A stretch of 64,000 bases of DNA from Saprospiraceae bacterium (GCA_016713025.1 JADJPZ010000004.1:3224001-3288000); one strand, 5' to 3'; shown: positions 45,390 to 54,374, counted from the stretch's first letter. Notes: generated by a model not told the origin, from the sequence alone. Made by a program: numbers and translations.

Positions 45390-45613
45390 TGTTATCTTAA
45401 TTTTTATTTCAATGTCTTATCAAACGTCAAACAACTCATTTCTATTGAGAAATTCTCATACTTTTTTAAAATATGTAAAAATATAAGTTTAGCATGTAAA
45501 AAATTACTTTCCTAAATCTACTTTGTCACCTTCAAAAATCTAAGTCAATTACACTTTCACCAAAATGTAATCAACCGGAAAACTGATATTTTTTTATGGT
45601 TAAGATTCCTTAT

Positions 45614-45686
45614 AATGGCGACAGAATTATTTTTATAATAAAGACATGTGTATCATCGTCTTTATAAAAATAAATTCTCGTCGGTA
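45614..45686. repeat. Imperfect hairpin with ~27-bp arms
   Basis: The left arm (GGCGACAGAATTATTTTTAT then AATAAAGAC) pairs with the right arm (GTCTTTATAAAAATAAATTC then TCGTCGG) with a few bulges. The outer left part, TATAATGGCGACAGAATTAT, also occurs on the minus strand at about 24262-24290, so it is a dispersed element rather than a unique terminator. Confidence 0.5.
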
Positions 45687-45849
45687 TAAATGGATGGGTA
45701 AATTAGGGTCACAACTGTTGGGTTAACCCAACAGTTTTCCAATCAATAGGAAAGTCAGTATAATTTGACAAGGTAAAACTAATTGACTCACATAACTTAT
45801 CAATATTTTTTAAAAATAAGTTTAGCATAAAATTGCCACCAAAAAAACA

Positions 45850-45857
45850 TAATTTTG
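45850..45857 (+). promoter_or_regulatory. -7 box TAATTTTG
   Basis: Matches TAnnTTTG, 30 bases upstream of the DUF4837 start at 45887. A TTG lies at 45833. An alternative start at 45833 would precede this box and is therefore unlikely. Confidence 0.5.
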
Positions 45858-45886
45858 CATCTTCTTCTGATATACATGCAATAAAT

Positions 45887-46981
45887 ATGTCCAAAATAAT
45901 AAGAAATTGCTTCTTTTTAGTGTTTGTTTTGACTTCCATCTGGTCCTGTCAAAACGAAGTCGTGCAAAAAATGGGATCAAAACCCTCAGCCATGGGTAGG
46001 ATCAATAATGTAGTCATTGTGGCTGATCAAAACATCACAGAAAGTGATCTGGCTGATACCATTTCATATTATTTTGAGTCTCCATATCCCATTCTTACAG
46101 CAGACGAACCAATATTTGACATCAGATACATGACTCCGAAACAAGTGCTGACACAACCTTATACCAAGGAGTTGCGCACCTATGTCATCATTGCCGATAT
46201 TTCAGATACATCATCGGTATCATCCAAAATGATCATAGAAGATCTCGGCAATGAAAAATTTCAAAGAGCCCTTACTGATCCGGAATTTACATCTTCTGTA
46301 GGTCAGGATAAGTGGGCCAGGGGACAGCTCATCATATATATATTTGCCAAAGGGCGCAATAACCTGGCACAAGCCATCAATAAAAATTTTGCTGCTATTG
46401 CCAAAAGAATCAATCAACACGATCAGAAAAACCTCGCAGCCACTGTGTATGGGATTCAGGATATCAATAGTGAACTTACCCGTACAGTGTTTGATCAGTT
46501 TGGTTTGAATATCCGCATACCCGGCCTGTATAAGAAAGCACTCCACGATACCAACCTTCTCTGGGTAAGGCTGGACGACAAGGAAATGAATCAAAGCTTA
46601 GTGTTTAGAAAATTTAAGTATGAAAACAAAAATCAGTTCAGGATGGACAATATCATCAGGCTGAGAAATGAATATGGTAAACAATATATCCGTACTTCGC
46701 AAAAAAATGCTTATATGAGTACCAATGTGATAGATTTGCCCACTTTCGAGTACACCTATATCCAAAATAATGTTTATACCAAAGAAGTTCGCGGTATATG
46801 GGAAACCGTCAATGACTTCATGGGTGGTCCGTTTGTATCATATTTGCTGCACAATGAAACAAAAGGTGAAGTTGTTTTCATAGATGCATTTGTTTTTGCA
46901 CCAGGCAGAGAAAAGAGAGACCTGATCCAGCAATTGGATTGTATCGTCAAGACTGCAAATTTTTCAGGAGTAGTAAAGTAG
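45887..46981 (+). CDS. DUF4837 family lipoprotein
   Basis: 364 residues from ATG 45887; the lipoprotein signal reads NCFFLVFVLTSIWSCQ. Conserved DUF4837 segments: MGRINNVVIVADQ, YFESPYPILTADEPIFDIRYM, DKWARGQLIIYIFAKG, IRIPGLYKKALHDTNLLWVR and VRGIWETVNDFMGGPFVSY. Widespread in Bacteroidota, function unknown; likely attached to the inner leaflet of the outer membrane. Confidence 0.88.
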   Translation: MSKIIRNCFFLVFVLTSIWSCQNEVVQKMGSKPSAMGRINNVVIVADQNITESDLADTISYYFESPYPILTADEPIFDIRYMTPKQVLTQPYTKELRTYVIIADISDTSSVSSKMIIEDLGNEKFQRALTDPEFTSSVGQDKWARGQLIIYIFAKGRNNLAQAINKNFAAIAKRINQHDQKNLAATVYGIQDINSELTRTVFDQFGLNIRIPGLYKKALHDTNLLWVRLDDKEMNQSLVFRKFKYENKNQFRMDNIIRLRNEYGKQYIRTSQKNAYMSTNVIDLPTFEYTYIQNNVYTKEVRGIWETVNDFMGGPFVSYLLHNETKGEVVFIDAFVFAPGREKRDLIQQLDCIVKTANFSGVVK

Positions 46982-47010
46982 AAGCTATACCCTTTATTTA
47001 AGTTGGAATA

Positions 47011-47985
47011 CTAAAGTTTTAAAAACCTTTCTTCTTCTCCAAAATCTAAATATGGATGATATATTTTCAAAGTTTCGATATCCTGAAGTTGATGTTTTTT
47101 AAATGTGGCGTGTTCTTTAGATGTGGGATTAAAAGGCCGATGTTGGACTGCTTTTAGTATTGAATCGATCTTTTTGTTGAGGTCAGATGATTCTTTGTTA
47201 AAAAAACACTCCCCAAATTTTTGCCAGATATAGTCTATCGCGACTACATTGGGATGTATCATGTCAGCATCATAGTATCTGTAATCCCGCAGATCATCCA
47301 TCAACCACTCATATGCCGGAAAATACAAAATCATCTCACTCTGTGCTATGAGTTTTTCAATCATTCCGTGGAGTCTGGCTTTACTGAAACTGTTTTCGAT
47401 GATGCCATCCCTGATGTGTCTTACCGGACTGACGGTCATTATGATTTTTACATGTGGATTCTTTTTATTCAATTGTTCAATAGCTTCTTTCATTGCCTTG
47501 AATCCATCTTCGGTAGTCGTTTCGATTTTTTCAAAATTATCTGGAGGCAGTTTGTGACAATTGGCCACAATCCGATCATTTTCTATGTGGCGGTAAGCAA
47601 TGGATGTCCCCAAAGTCACAAACAAAAAATCAATGTCCTGTATACTTTCATGAACAGATCTTATGCATTCATTTATGTTCTGACGTGTTGTCTGCTTGTC
47701 AGTGTGGCACAAAGAAGAGTGAAAGTCGGGATGCACCCAAACTCCCTGAGACATCAGTAGTTCACTGTCTTCAATATATTGTTTGTCGATAGCCCTACTC
47801 AACAGATAAGAAATTGAAATCGGATTGAATACTGTACCAAATGGATTGGAAATACATTTAAATTTATACTTTTGCAATCTTTGACCGATATGATGCGAAA
47901 AACATGATCCTATAGTCATGGATTTGGAGTAGTGACATAGTGTAATTGGTGATATTGGAATAGATAATTCTGTTCTGTGTAACAT
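47011..47985 (-). CDS. GSCFA domain protein
   Basis: 324 residues from ATG 47985, chosen because the family begins LHRTELSIPISPITLCHYSKSM-like and contains the name-giving GSCFS (MTIGSCFSHHIG) near residue 26; the longer open frame upstream has no homology. Other conserved parts are NPFGTVFNPISI, FLFVTLGTSIAYRH, CHKLPPDNFEK, VSPVRHIRDG and YRYYDADMIHPN. The pattern resembles SGNH-type hydrolases with S/T, GxS-like and DxxH elements, but no activity is established. Divergent from the next gene. Confidence 0.85.
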   Translation of the reverse strand: MLHRTELSIPISPITLCHYSKSMTIGSCFSHHIGQRLQKYKFKCISNPFGTVFNPISISYLLSRAIDKQYIEDSELLMSQGVWVHPDFHSSLCHTDKQTTRQNINECIRSVHESIQDIDFLFVTLGTSIAYRHIENDRIVANCHKLPPDNFEKIETTTEDGFKAMKEAIEQLNKKNPHVKIIMTVSPVRHIRDGIIENSFSKARLHGMIEKLIAQSEMILYFPAYEWLMDDLRDYRYYDADMIHPNVVAIDYIWQKFGECFFNKESSDLNKKIDSILKAVQHRPFNPTSKEHATFKKHQLQDIETLKIYHPYLDFGEEERFLKL

Positions 47986-48018
47986 AAAATGTACGGGTTG
48001 TATTACGAAAATGTAAAA

Positions 48019-49335
48019 ATGAATCTTTTTTCCAGAATATTCAAAAAAACCTCGGATACGAAGACACCAAACATACAGTTTGGCAGGTTTACTGACACAT
48101 ACAAGTCTGATGAAAAGTATGAAGCCTGGGACAAATCCATTGAACTTTTTGAAAATGAAAAATACCTGAACAGTTACGCTGCCTTGATGGAATTTCTTAA
48201 AACTGATGAGAAGGAAAATGTCAGTTATTCTCAAGTACAAGGCAAACTGAATTTTACTATTTATCAGGGTTCAAAACTCATTGAAGGCCAGGCAGATCAC
48301 AAAAAATTTTCTGCTGAAGCCAAAATCGCCATCATGAAAAAGCAGCACCTTGGTTTGTTGAGATTGCTTCTGGAAGAAAATTTTGACCTGAAATATTCCA
48401 GATATTCTCTTGACGAAAACAATTGTATATGTCTGAAATTTGATACTTTTGTAGAAGATGGATCACCGCACAAACTCTATCAGGCACTAAAAGAAATTTC
48501 GACCGTATCCGATAGGAGGGATGATGTGCTGATGGAAAAATTTGCCGATCTGGAAGCAATTAATTATCATCATACCAGACAAATATCACCTCTGGAAAAG
48601 CAAGTCAAGTATGATTTTTATAAAACAGTATTAGATAATATTATCCGTGAATTTGAACATGGTAAACTCAATACTTTCATGTATCCCGGTGGTTTGTCAT
48701 TTTTGCTTTTGGATGGCTTGTACGCTATTGACTATCTAATAAAACCTGAAGGCAATGTTATGGAGATGATCCATGACAGCCATGACATGTACTTTGCTGA
48801 CAACATTACGCTGGTGCATGACAAAAACAAGGCCCTGATCGCTGCTTACAGGACGTTGGAAAATATCACTTTTGATGATTTCAGCAAAGAACTATATGAA
48901 GTAAATTCGACCTTTGGCTTGTCCGTTCCTGACGGACATCAGAGATTGGTAGACATCATAGACGCCCAGATCAATGATTTTGACTGGTATTATCAAAACA
49001 AATATTATAATTATGCAAAGGCCATTTGTGGATATGTGGTAGGTTTTTCCTTATATTCCTATTCGCTGCCAGGCCCTTCTAAAGATCTCCTGATTTTATA
49101 TTATCGTATTGTTTACAACCATTATTTTAGTGCATTGGGATTCAGTGATGTCTTTTTATTTGGCAATGCTTTTTATAAAAAAAATATCAATTCGACAATA
49201 AAAAATATCATGCAGCAGCATCATGATAGATATCCCGGCCTGAAGGCAGACGTGAGATTATTGAATTTCACTGACGAGTACCTGTTTTGTAAGAGCTATC
49301 TTAGCATGTTAAAAAATATAACATATCCCGACTAA
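48019..49335 (+). CDS. Unknown protein with YbjN-like region, paired with a protease
   Basis: 438 residues from ATG 48019; the upstream ATG at 47989 is in the divergent start zone. No signal peptide. Residues roughly 75-180 (AKIAIMKKQHLGLLRLLLEE, NFDLKYSRYSLDENNCICLK) resemble the YbjN/CesT-like sensory fold. The C-terminal half is helical and hydrophobic in places (ICGYVVGFSLYSYSLPGP, LSFLLLDGLYAIDYLI) and is unrecognised. The protease gene starts one base after its stop codon, so both are surely co-translated. A regulatory or chaperone role toward that protease is inference. Confidence 0.6.
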   Translation: MNLFSRIFKKTSDTKTPNIQFGRFTDTYKSDEKYEAWDKSIELFENEKYLNSYAALMEFLKTDEKENVSYSQVQGKLNFTIYQGSKLIEGQADHKKFSAEAKIAIMKKQHLGLLRLLLEENFDLKYSRYSLDENNCICLKFDTFVEDGSPHKLYQALKEISTVSDRRDDVLMEKFADLEAINYHHTRQISPLEKQVKYDFYKTVLDNIIREFEHGKLNTFMYPGGLSFLLLDGLYAIDYLIKPEGNVMEMIHDSHDMYFADNITLVHDKNKALIAAYRTLENITFDDFSKELYEVNSTFGLSVPDGHQRLVDIIDAQINDFDWYYQNKYYNYAKAICGYVVGFSLYSYSLPGPSKDLLILYYRIVYNHYFSALGFSDVFLFGNAFYKKNINSTIKNIMQQHHDRYPGLKADVRLLNFTDEYLFCKSYLSMLKNITYPD

Positions 49336-49336
49336 A

Positions 49337-50437
49337 ATGAAAAACAGCAGGGACATCATATCATTTTTTGAAAAAGTCATCATCCAGATAGCTACACCTT
49401 ACAGTACTGGCACGGGTTTTTATCTTAAGGATTATGACCTCATTGTCACCAACGAACATGTGGTAAGAGGAAATAAAAGTGCCATAATAGCCGGGAATGA
49501 ATTTGAAAAGCAAATCGTTGATGTAGTGTATCTGGATACAAAATTTGATTTGGCTTTTTTAAAATCTCCGGTACATCACACCATGCCGCATGCCGAACTT
49601 ACTGCCACAAATCACCTTGACGAAGGTGAAAACGTGATTGCGGTCGGACATCCTTTTGACCTGAAGTATACTGCTACCCAAGGTATCATATCCAGCTTAC
49701 TTCATCACGAAGATGATATCAGATATATTCAACATGATGCAGCACTTAATCCGGGTAATAGTGGTGGTCCACTCGTGGATAGCAACGGGCATATCATCGG
49801 CATCAATACCTTTGTCATTCAAAATGGTAACAATATAGGATTTTCTTTGCCATCTGACTATTTGATCCAATGTATCTCTGAGTTTAGGAATGGGGAAAAT
49901 AAAAGAGGAGTGAGATGTTCATCTTGTAACAACATCAGTTTTGAATCAGAAGAAAAATCAAGTGGTTACTGTGAAACTTGCGGCGCCCCTTTAGAAATGA
50001 TTGCACAGATAGATGAGTATGAACCATTTGGTGTATGCAATACTGTAGAGAATATACTAACAAATCTGGGATTCAATGCTCCATTGACCAGAAAAGGTCC
50101 CAACAATTGGTCTGTTAAAAAGGGGAGTGCTCTGGTCAATATTTCTTATTATGAAAAAACCGGAATGCTTATCGGCGATGTTTTTCTATGTTCATTACCG
50201 GAAAGAAATATTGGAGAGCTTTACCATTATTTACTCAGAAAAAACCATGATCTTGAAGGTATGGCGTTGTCGATCAAAGATCAGGATATCATTCTTTCTT
50301 TACTTATTTTTGATCAGTTCATCCATCAGGATACTTTACTGAAATTATTTTCACGGCTTATTGATACTGCAGACGTCATTGACACTATGCTGATAGATCG
50401 ATTTGGAGCTAAAGAAAAAGTCTTGCATAACAAATAG
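49337..50437 (+). CDS. Trypsin-like protease with zinc ribbon and YbjN-like domain
   Basis: 366 residues with no signal peptide, so presumably cytosolic, unlike periplasmic HtrA/DegP. Residues 1-175 are a trypsin-like domain with a complete triad: His41 (VTNEHVV), Asp71 (KFDLAFLK), Ser142 (LNPGNSGGPLV). A zinc ribbon follows (CSSC at 194-197, CETC at 212-215). Residues ~230-355 are YbjN-like (VENILTNLGFNAPLTRKGPN, SLLIFDQFIHQDTLLKLFSR). No PDZ domain. The order protease, zinc ribbon, YbjN and the tight pairing with a second YbjN-like protein suggest a regulated proteolysis module of unknown purpose. Confidence 0.85.
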   Translation: MKNSRDIISFFEKVIIQIATPYSTGTGFYLKDYDLIVTNEHVVRGNKSAIIAGNEFEKQIVDVVYLDTKFDLAFLKSPVHHTMPHAELTATNHLDEGENVIAVGHPFDLKYTATQGIISSLLHHEDDIRYIQHDAALNPGNSGGPLVDSNGHIIGINTFVIQNGNNIGFSLPSDYLIQCISEFRNGENKRGVRCSSCNNISFESEEKSSGYCETCGAPLEMIAQIDEYEPFGVCNTVENILTNLGFNAPLTRKGPNNWSVKKGSALVNISYYEKTGMLIGDVFLCSLPERNIGELYHYLLRKNHDLEGMALSIKDQDIILSLLIFDQFIHQDTLLKLFSRLIDTADVIDTMLIDRFGAKEKVLHNK

Positions 50438-50804
50438 GTATCAATGATCTACAAAGGTCAATGTCCTTTATCAGCTGATTCAATCCTTTTGTGTTTCAAT
50501 GACTTACTTGACTTTGAAGGAACCAAAACTAAAGTCAGACTTTGACCGGTAGTGAAAATACTACTTCTAAAGGAAGACCAAAAGAACACTGTCCTAAAGT
50601 CATAGTCCTTGGACACTTCAACTTTTATAAAAAATACTAAAAACAAGGGATTTTAAACTGATCCTGGCCCAAAATGAATATATAAATGTTAAAGTAAGTC
50701 AGCTACACCATAATATTAGTATTTTGTCGTTAACTTTACACCTTAATACTAAAAGTTGGTCTGCATTTTGCAATTTTATATTTTGCAAAAATATTTAATC
50801 TGAT
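50438..50804. other. Intergenic region
   Basis: 367 bases without a gene. Contains several AAAGTCA/TGACTTT words and an AT-rich promoter region next to the PorP/SprF gene; no clear TAnnTTTG box. Confidence 0.5.
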
Positions 50805-51857
50805 ATGTACATGAATAACATCGTTACCAGAATTTTAATATTATTAGTGGTTATGTCTTCTATAAGATTATATAGTCAGGACATACATTTTTCACAGTTT
50901 TATATGTCTCCACTCAATCTCAACCCTGCGATGACCGGCGTGATGAACTGTAAAACCAGAATGATTGCCAATTACAGGAATCAATGGGCCGCCGTGCTTG
51001 CTGCCAATGCTTACAATACCTATTCTGTATCATATGATCAAAAAATCCCTGTAGGAAGAGAAGACTATTTCGGTATAGGTGGCTCTTTGTGGGGTGATGT
51101 GGCAGGTGAGTCAAGATTTGGAACTACACAGGGTAGAGTCTCATTGTCATACAGTAAAAAAATGGCTGGCTCCAGAAAAAAAGCAAGCTATCTTGTCATC
51201 GGAGCAGATGGAGCTTTAAGTTCAAGAGGCATAAGCAGAGCAGACCTGAGATGGCCATCACAAATCACATCAACCGGTTTTAATCAAAGTATAGACCCTA
51301 ATGAACCTCGCTTTCAGGATACCGATTTCTTATACCCGGACATAGCAGCAGGATTATTGTGGTTTAGTGTCCTTGATGACAAGACCAACTGGTATGCAGG
51401 AGCTGCAATGCATCACCTCAACAGACCAAATGTATCATTTCTTGGCGAAACTGTCAGTCTATACAGTAGATATACAGTTCATGCAGGGTTACAATTTGAA
51501 GTGGCAAGAAAGATATCGATGTTGCCATTTGCAGTATTTATGTCTCAGGGACCACACAAGTCTCTCAATGCCGGTACCAATTTCAGATTTGCTCTCGGTC
51601 CCGCAAAAATATCCAATCAGTCCTGGGAGGCTGGTCTTTGGTATCGAATAGGCAATAAAGTTCCTTCAGGATTACATTCTGATGCACTTATTTTGTCTTC
51701 AAGATTCAACTACGAAAACTTTAACATAGGCTTCAGTTATGATGTAAATATATCAGGATTGAGTGCGGCTTCCCGAGCAAATGGCGCTTTTGAGTTTTCA
51801 TTAGTATACAATATCTGCGGACCGGAAAGCAGGGGCGTCTATTGTCCAAGATTTTAA
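50805..51857 (+). CDS. PorP/SprF family type IX secretion membrane protein
   Basis: 350 residues: signal peptide ILILLVVMSSIRLYSQ, then the diagnostic QDIHFSQFYMSPLNLNPAMTG and YRNQWAAV, an outer-membrane beta-barrel pattern through the body (FGIGGSLWGDVAGESRFGTT, LYPDIAAGLLWFSV) and a terminal SLVYNICG. SprF/PorP proteins assist secretion or surface attachment of gliding and T9SS cargo, usually encoded beside a large adhesin. None is adjacent here, so its cargo is elsewhere. Confidence 0.93.
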   Translation: MYMNNIVTRILILLVVMSSIRLYSQDIHFSQFYMSPLNLNPAMTGVMNCKTRMIANYRNQWAAVLAANAYNTYSVSYDQKIPVGREDYFGIGGSLWGDVAGESRFGTTQGRVSLSYSKKMAGSRKKASYLVIGADGALSSRGISRADLRWPSQITSTGFNQSIDPNEPRFQDTDFLYPDIAAGLLWFSVLDDKTNWYAGAAMHHLNRPNVSFLGETVSLYSRYTVHAGLQFEVARKISMLPFAVFMSQGPHKSLNAGTNFRFALGPAKISNQSWEAGLWYRIGNKVPSGLHSDALILSSRFNYENFNIGFSYDVNISGLSAASRANGAFEFSLVYNICGPESRGVYCPRF

Positions 51858-51928
51858 TCTGAAATTTTTTTTATACACAAGTCAAAATTGTAAAAAAAAT
51901 TACTTAACTTTGATTTGTTGTTTAAGGG

Positions 51929-52087
51929 AGTACGTTTAAAGTTTCATCATTTAGCTCCAATCTGCAAATTTTATTCTCTCTTGCGTTATATTTTTTGGTC
52001 TAGTAACCAACTCCGACTGCAAAATATGCCTTACATAAAATTAAATTTGCTCACTTTCGCTCAAACATGAAAATTTAAACATACTCT
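51929..52087. repeat. MITE-like element M3-b
   Basis: Second copy of M3: starts AGTACGTTTAAAG, ends AATTTAAACATACTCT, and shares the interior blocks listed for M3-a. It lies between PorP/SprF and the bactofilin gene. Confidence 0.7.
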
Positions 52088-52152
52088 AATTTGAAGAATT
52101 TATTTTTTCGGATTTTTACATACTCATTATCTCATCTCAAAACCATTAATTC

Positions 52153-52578
52153 ATGTTCGGAGGAAAAAATGAAAAACAATCAGGCCAAAATGGTGCAGCT
52201 CCATCGGCCAATGTCAGTAACAGTATTGTCGAAGGTACTCAAATCAATGGCAATATCATGGCAACTAATGATATCAGAATAGACGGAACCCTTATAGGCA
52301 AATTAGATTGCAAAGGAAGAGTGATAGTCGGACCACAAGGCAAAATAGAAGGTGATGTCAAATGTGTTAATGCCATCATAGAAGGCGCATTTACCGGAAA
52401 TATAGAAGTAATTGAATTATTGGCTGTAAAAGAATCTGCAGTGATCAATGGAGATATCATCACCGATAAACTCATGGTTCATACAGGTGCAGTCTTTAAT
52501 GTAAGTTGTAGTATGGGTGGTCAAAAGCTCAAGTCACTCGTCCACAAAGACAATTTACAAAAAGTGTCTCAATCCTGA
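52153..52578 (+). CDS. Bactofilin (polymer-forming cytoskeletal protein)
   Basis: 141 residues. Short disordered N-terminus (FGGKNEKQSGQNGAAPSA), then the right-handed beta-helix with its repeating pattern: SIVEGTQINGNIMATNDIRI, GTLIGKLDCKGRVIVGPQGK, EGDVKCVNAIIEGAFTGNIE, ending in a short tail. Bactofilins polymerise without nucleotides at the inner membrane and help set cell shape or position envelope machinery. The next gene, atpI-like, starts 14 bases downstream. Confidence 0.94.
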   Translation: MFGGKNEKQSGQNGAAPSANVSNSIVEGTQINGNIMATNDIRIDGTLIGKLDCKGRVIVGPQGKIEGDVKCVNAIIEGAFTGNIEVIELLAVKESAVINGDIITDKLMVHTGAVFNVSCSMGGQKLKSLVHKDNLQKVSQS

Positions 52579-52591
52579 TAACCTATTAATA

Positions 52592-52822
52592 GTGTCTGAA
52601 AAAAACACTGATGATACACAACAAAGAAAAAGCAGGTACGCTTATCTGAAGTATTCGGGTCTTGCCTTCCAGATGGCCGGAGTTGTAGTATTTTCAATAT
52701 TGGCAGGCCAATGGTTAGACAATAAATTAGGTTTTGAAAAACCCATCTTTACAATCTCCTTTGTTTTGTTTTTTTTCAGTGCATTCATGTATAAATTGTA
52801 CAGAGAGCTGCTTCAAAAATGA
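52592..52822 (+). CDS. AtpI/Gene1-like small membrane protein
   Basis: About 76 residues from GTG 52592 (SEKNTDDTQQRKSRYAYLKY). Two membrane helices: YSGLAFQMAGVVVFSILAGQ and FTISFVLFFFSAFMYKLY, with the characteristic WLDNKLG between them. AtpI-type proteins accompany F1Fo ATP synthase assembly. The upstream in-frame start at 52517 lies inside the bactofilin gene and is unlikely. It overlaps the next membrane-protein gene by four bases. Confidence 0.82.
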   Translation: MSEKNTDDTQQRKSRYAYLKYSGLAFQMAGVVVFSILAGQWLDNKLGFEKPIFTISFVLFFFSAFMYKLYRELLQK

Positions 52823-53220
52823 ACCACTATCTAATTTTTTTTGGAAAGCTTCTTGCTGTCATCATTATATCATCGTGTATAATGACTTTCGTACATACAT
52901 TTCCGGTATTTTATCATTATAAAAACTTATCCTTTTACAGCATAGCAATGTTTGCTGTGATGAGTGTATTTTTATACTTTTTTTTGTACAAATCGCTATA
53001 TGTCAAAGACAGACAAATATTTATATCAGTAACATTACTCAATATGTTTGTAAGGATGGCAGGGTCGGTTGTAATACTTTTGGTATACAAAAATAAAATA
53101 GATCCTCCTAACAATAAATTCATCATTTCTTTTCTGATTATTTATGTGATTTTCACTATATTTGAGACTTATTTTATGGTCGGCCTCGCTGATAAAAAAC
53201 ACGAAAATAAAACGTTATGA
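52819..53220 (+). CDS. Four-helix membrane protein, ATP synthase I-like position
   Basis: 133 residues with four hydrophobic helices (LIFFGKLLAVIIISSCIMTF, FYSIAMFAVMSVFLYFFLYK, FVRMAGSVVILLVY, FIISFLIIYVIFTIFETYFM). No catalytic motif. In many Bacteroidota a similar protein lies between atpI and atpB, but here no other ATP synthase gene follows. It is coupled by 4-base overlaps to the genes on both sides. Confidence 0.65.
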   Translation: MNHYLIFFGKLLAVIIISSCIMTFVHTFPVFYHYKNLSFYSIAMFAVMSVFLYFFLYKSLYVKDRQIFISVTLLNMFVRMAGSVVILLVYKNKIDPPNNKFIISFLIIYVIFTIFETYFMVGLADKKHENKTL

Positions 53221-53711
53221 GCACATATGGATATCAGACAATGTACGAAATTAATGACCTTCACACTTTTGATGACGAAACTTTATCATCAAAAGATATC
53301 AGAATAGTATCAAGAGAAGGAAACATCATAAAACTATTTTTTGACCACAAATCTTATCAGGCAGTCATTAAAGATTTTGATCCGCAAACAAAAAAAGCGT
53401 GGATCAATGTATCCGGATTTGATTTCAGAATCAAAATAAATGAGCCATTAGACAAGCTAATCAATGATCTAGGATTTCTTAAAGCTGCCAAACATTCAGT
53501 AAAAGAAATTAAATCTCCTATGCCGGGATTGGTAGTCAATATTTTTGTTAAGGAAGGTGATTCTGTGTTGGAAGGTGACAAGTTACTTACTCTGGAAGCC
53601 ATGAAAATGGAAAACATCCTGAAATCACCGGGAGACGGTATCATTAAGAAAATAAATATAGGAAAAACACAAACTGTAGATAAAAATCAGATTTTGATTG
53701 AATTTGAATGA
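53217..53711 (+). CDS. Biotin/lipoyl-attachment carrier protein
   Basis: 164 residues. The C-terminal ~75 form a biotinyl domain: IKSPMPGLVVNIFVKEGDSV, the biotinylation motif EAMKMEN with the modified lysine, and GDGIIKKINIGKTQTVDKNQ. The N-terminal half is beta-rich and typical of carboxylase biotin carrier subunits. It could serve a propionyl- or acetyl-CoA carboxylase encoded elsewhere, which would fit the methylmalonyl-CoA mutase at the window end. It starts inside the stop region of the membrane-protein gene. Confidence 0.88.
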   Translation: MSTYGYQTMYEINDLHTFDDETLSSKDIRIVSREGNIIKLFFDHKSYQAVIKDFDPQTKKAWINVSGFDFRIKINEPLDKLINDLGFLKAAKHSVKEIKSPMPGLVVNIFVKEGDSVLEGDKLLTLEAMKMENILKSPGDGIIKKINIGKTQTVDKNQILIEFE

Positions 53712-53725
53712 TACGTCATTCAGCA

Positions 53726-54235
53726 TCATTCTTTTTTTGATATAGGGTTTTGTTGTTTATTTTTTTCAGGCATTTTTTTACCGAAATGCTGTACCCAGTA
53801 TTTGTCAACTTTTGCGACTGCCATTTCTTCCACTCTCGGGTGCATCAGCATGGTGCAGTGTTGATAACTTTTTAACCAGTCGTTAAGGACTTCTTCAAAT
53901 GTTTTTTGTCCTTCGCCGAGATTTTCTCCTGCGACCATCCAATTATATCCTGCTTTCTGAAGTCTCTCGCCTATATTGAGACCATCTTTGGAGAAGTGAG
54001 CAAAAAAATTAAAATCCTTCATTTCTTTTGCCTGGGTAAAAGCACTTTTGTACAATATACCATCCCAGACTATCGGTTGCACTGGTTCCATGTACCTTCT
54101 TCCACAATAGCACCCTTTGCTTCTGATGTTATTGACTGAATCTATCATCAGTTTTTTTTGTTCAATTGCAGGTTCAGCAAAATCATTTTCAACTGTTCCT
54201 ACAAATAAAAAACTTAAAAGCATGATCCATTTCAT
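53726..54235 (-). CDS. Secreted CAP/SCP domain protein
   Basis: About 169 residues from the ATG near 54235, which opens a signal peptide (KWIMLLSFLFVG). The CAP fold is shown by LMIDSVNNIRSKGCYCG, PIVWDGILYKSAFTQAKEM, FAHFSKDGLNIGERLQKAGY and MVAGENLGEGQKTFEEVLND WLKS, with the conserved His/Glu cavity residues (H of FAHFS, E of GENLG, and the H of LMHP). The role of bacterial CAP proteins is mostly unknown. A longer frame upstream has no signal peptide. Confidence 0.88.
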   Translation of the reverse strand: MKWIMLLSFLFVGTVENDFAEPAIEQKKLMIDSVNNIRSKGCYCGRRYMEPVQPIVWDGILYKSAFTQAKEMKDFNFFAHFSKDGLNIGERLQKAGYNWMVAGENLGEGQKTFEEVLNDWLKSYQHCTMLMHPRVEEMAVAKVDKYWVQHFGKKMPEKNKQQNPISKKE

Positions 54236-54374
54236 AAAAATATCAATATTGCCAAGGATTCGAAATTCTAAAATAAACGGAAAAATTAAGAATGTGTTTT
54301 TAAACGAGCACATTATCATGCAATTTTAACGCATTTTTAATAATAAACAGAATTTTGAAAGGTTTTTTCTTTAA

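Larger units (their letters stand above)
45390..45886. other. Divergent intergenic region with long hairpin
   Basis: 497 bases, very AT-rich, between GldB and the DUF4837 gene. It contains the hairpin at 45614-45686 and a -7 box at 45850-45857. No gene. Confidence 0.6.

Noticed and set aside
45709..45939. Minus-strand frame overlapping the DUF4837 start
   Set aside because: It runs antisense through a promoter and signal-peptide region and has no family features.
49337..50437. DegP/HtrA periplasmic protease
   Set aside because: No signal peptide or PDZ domain; a zinc ribbon and YbjN-like domain follow the protease instead.
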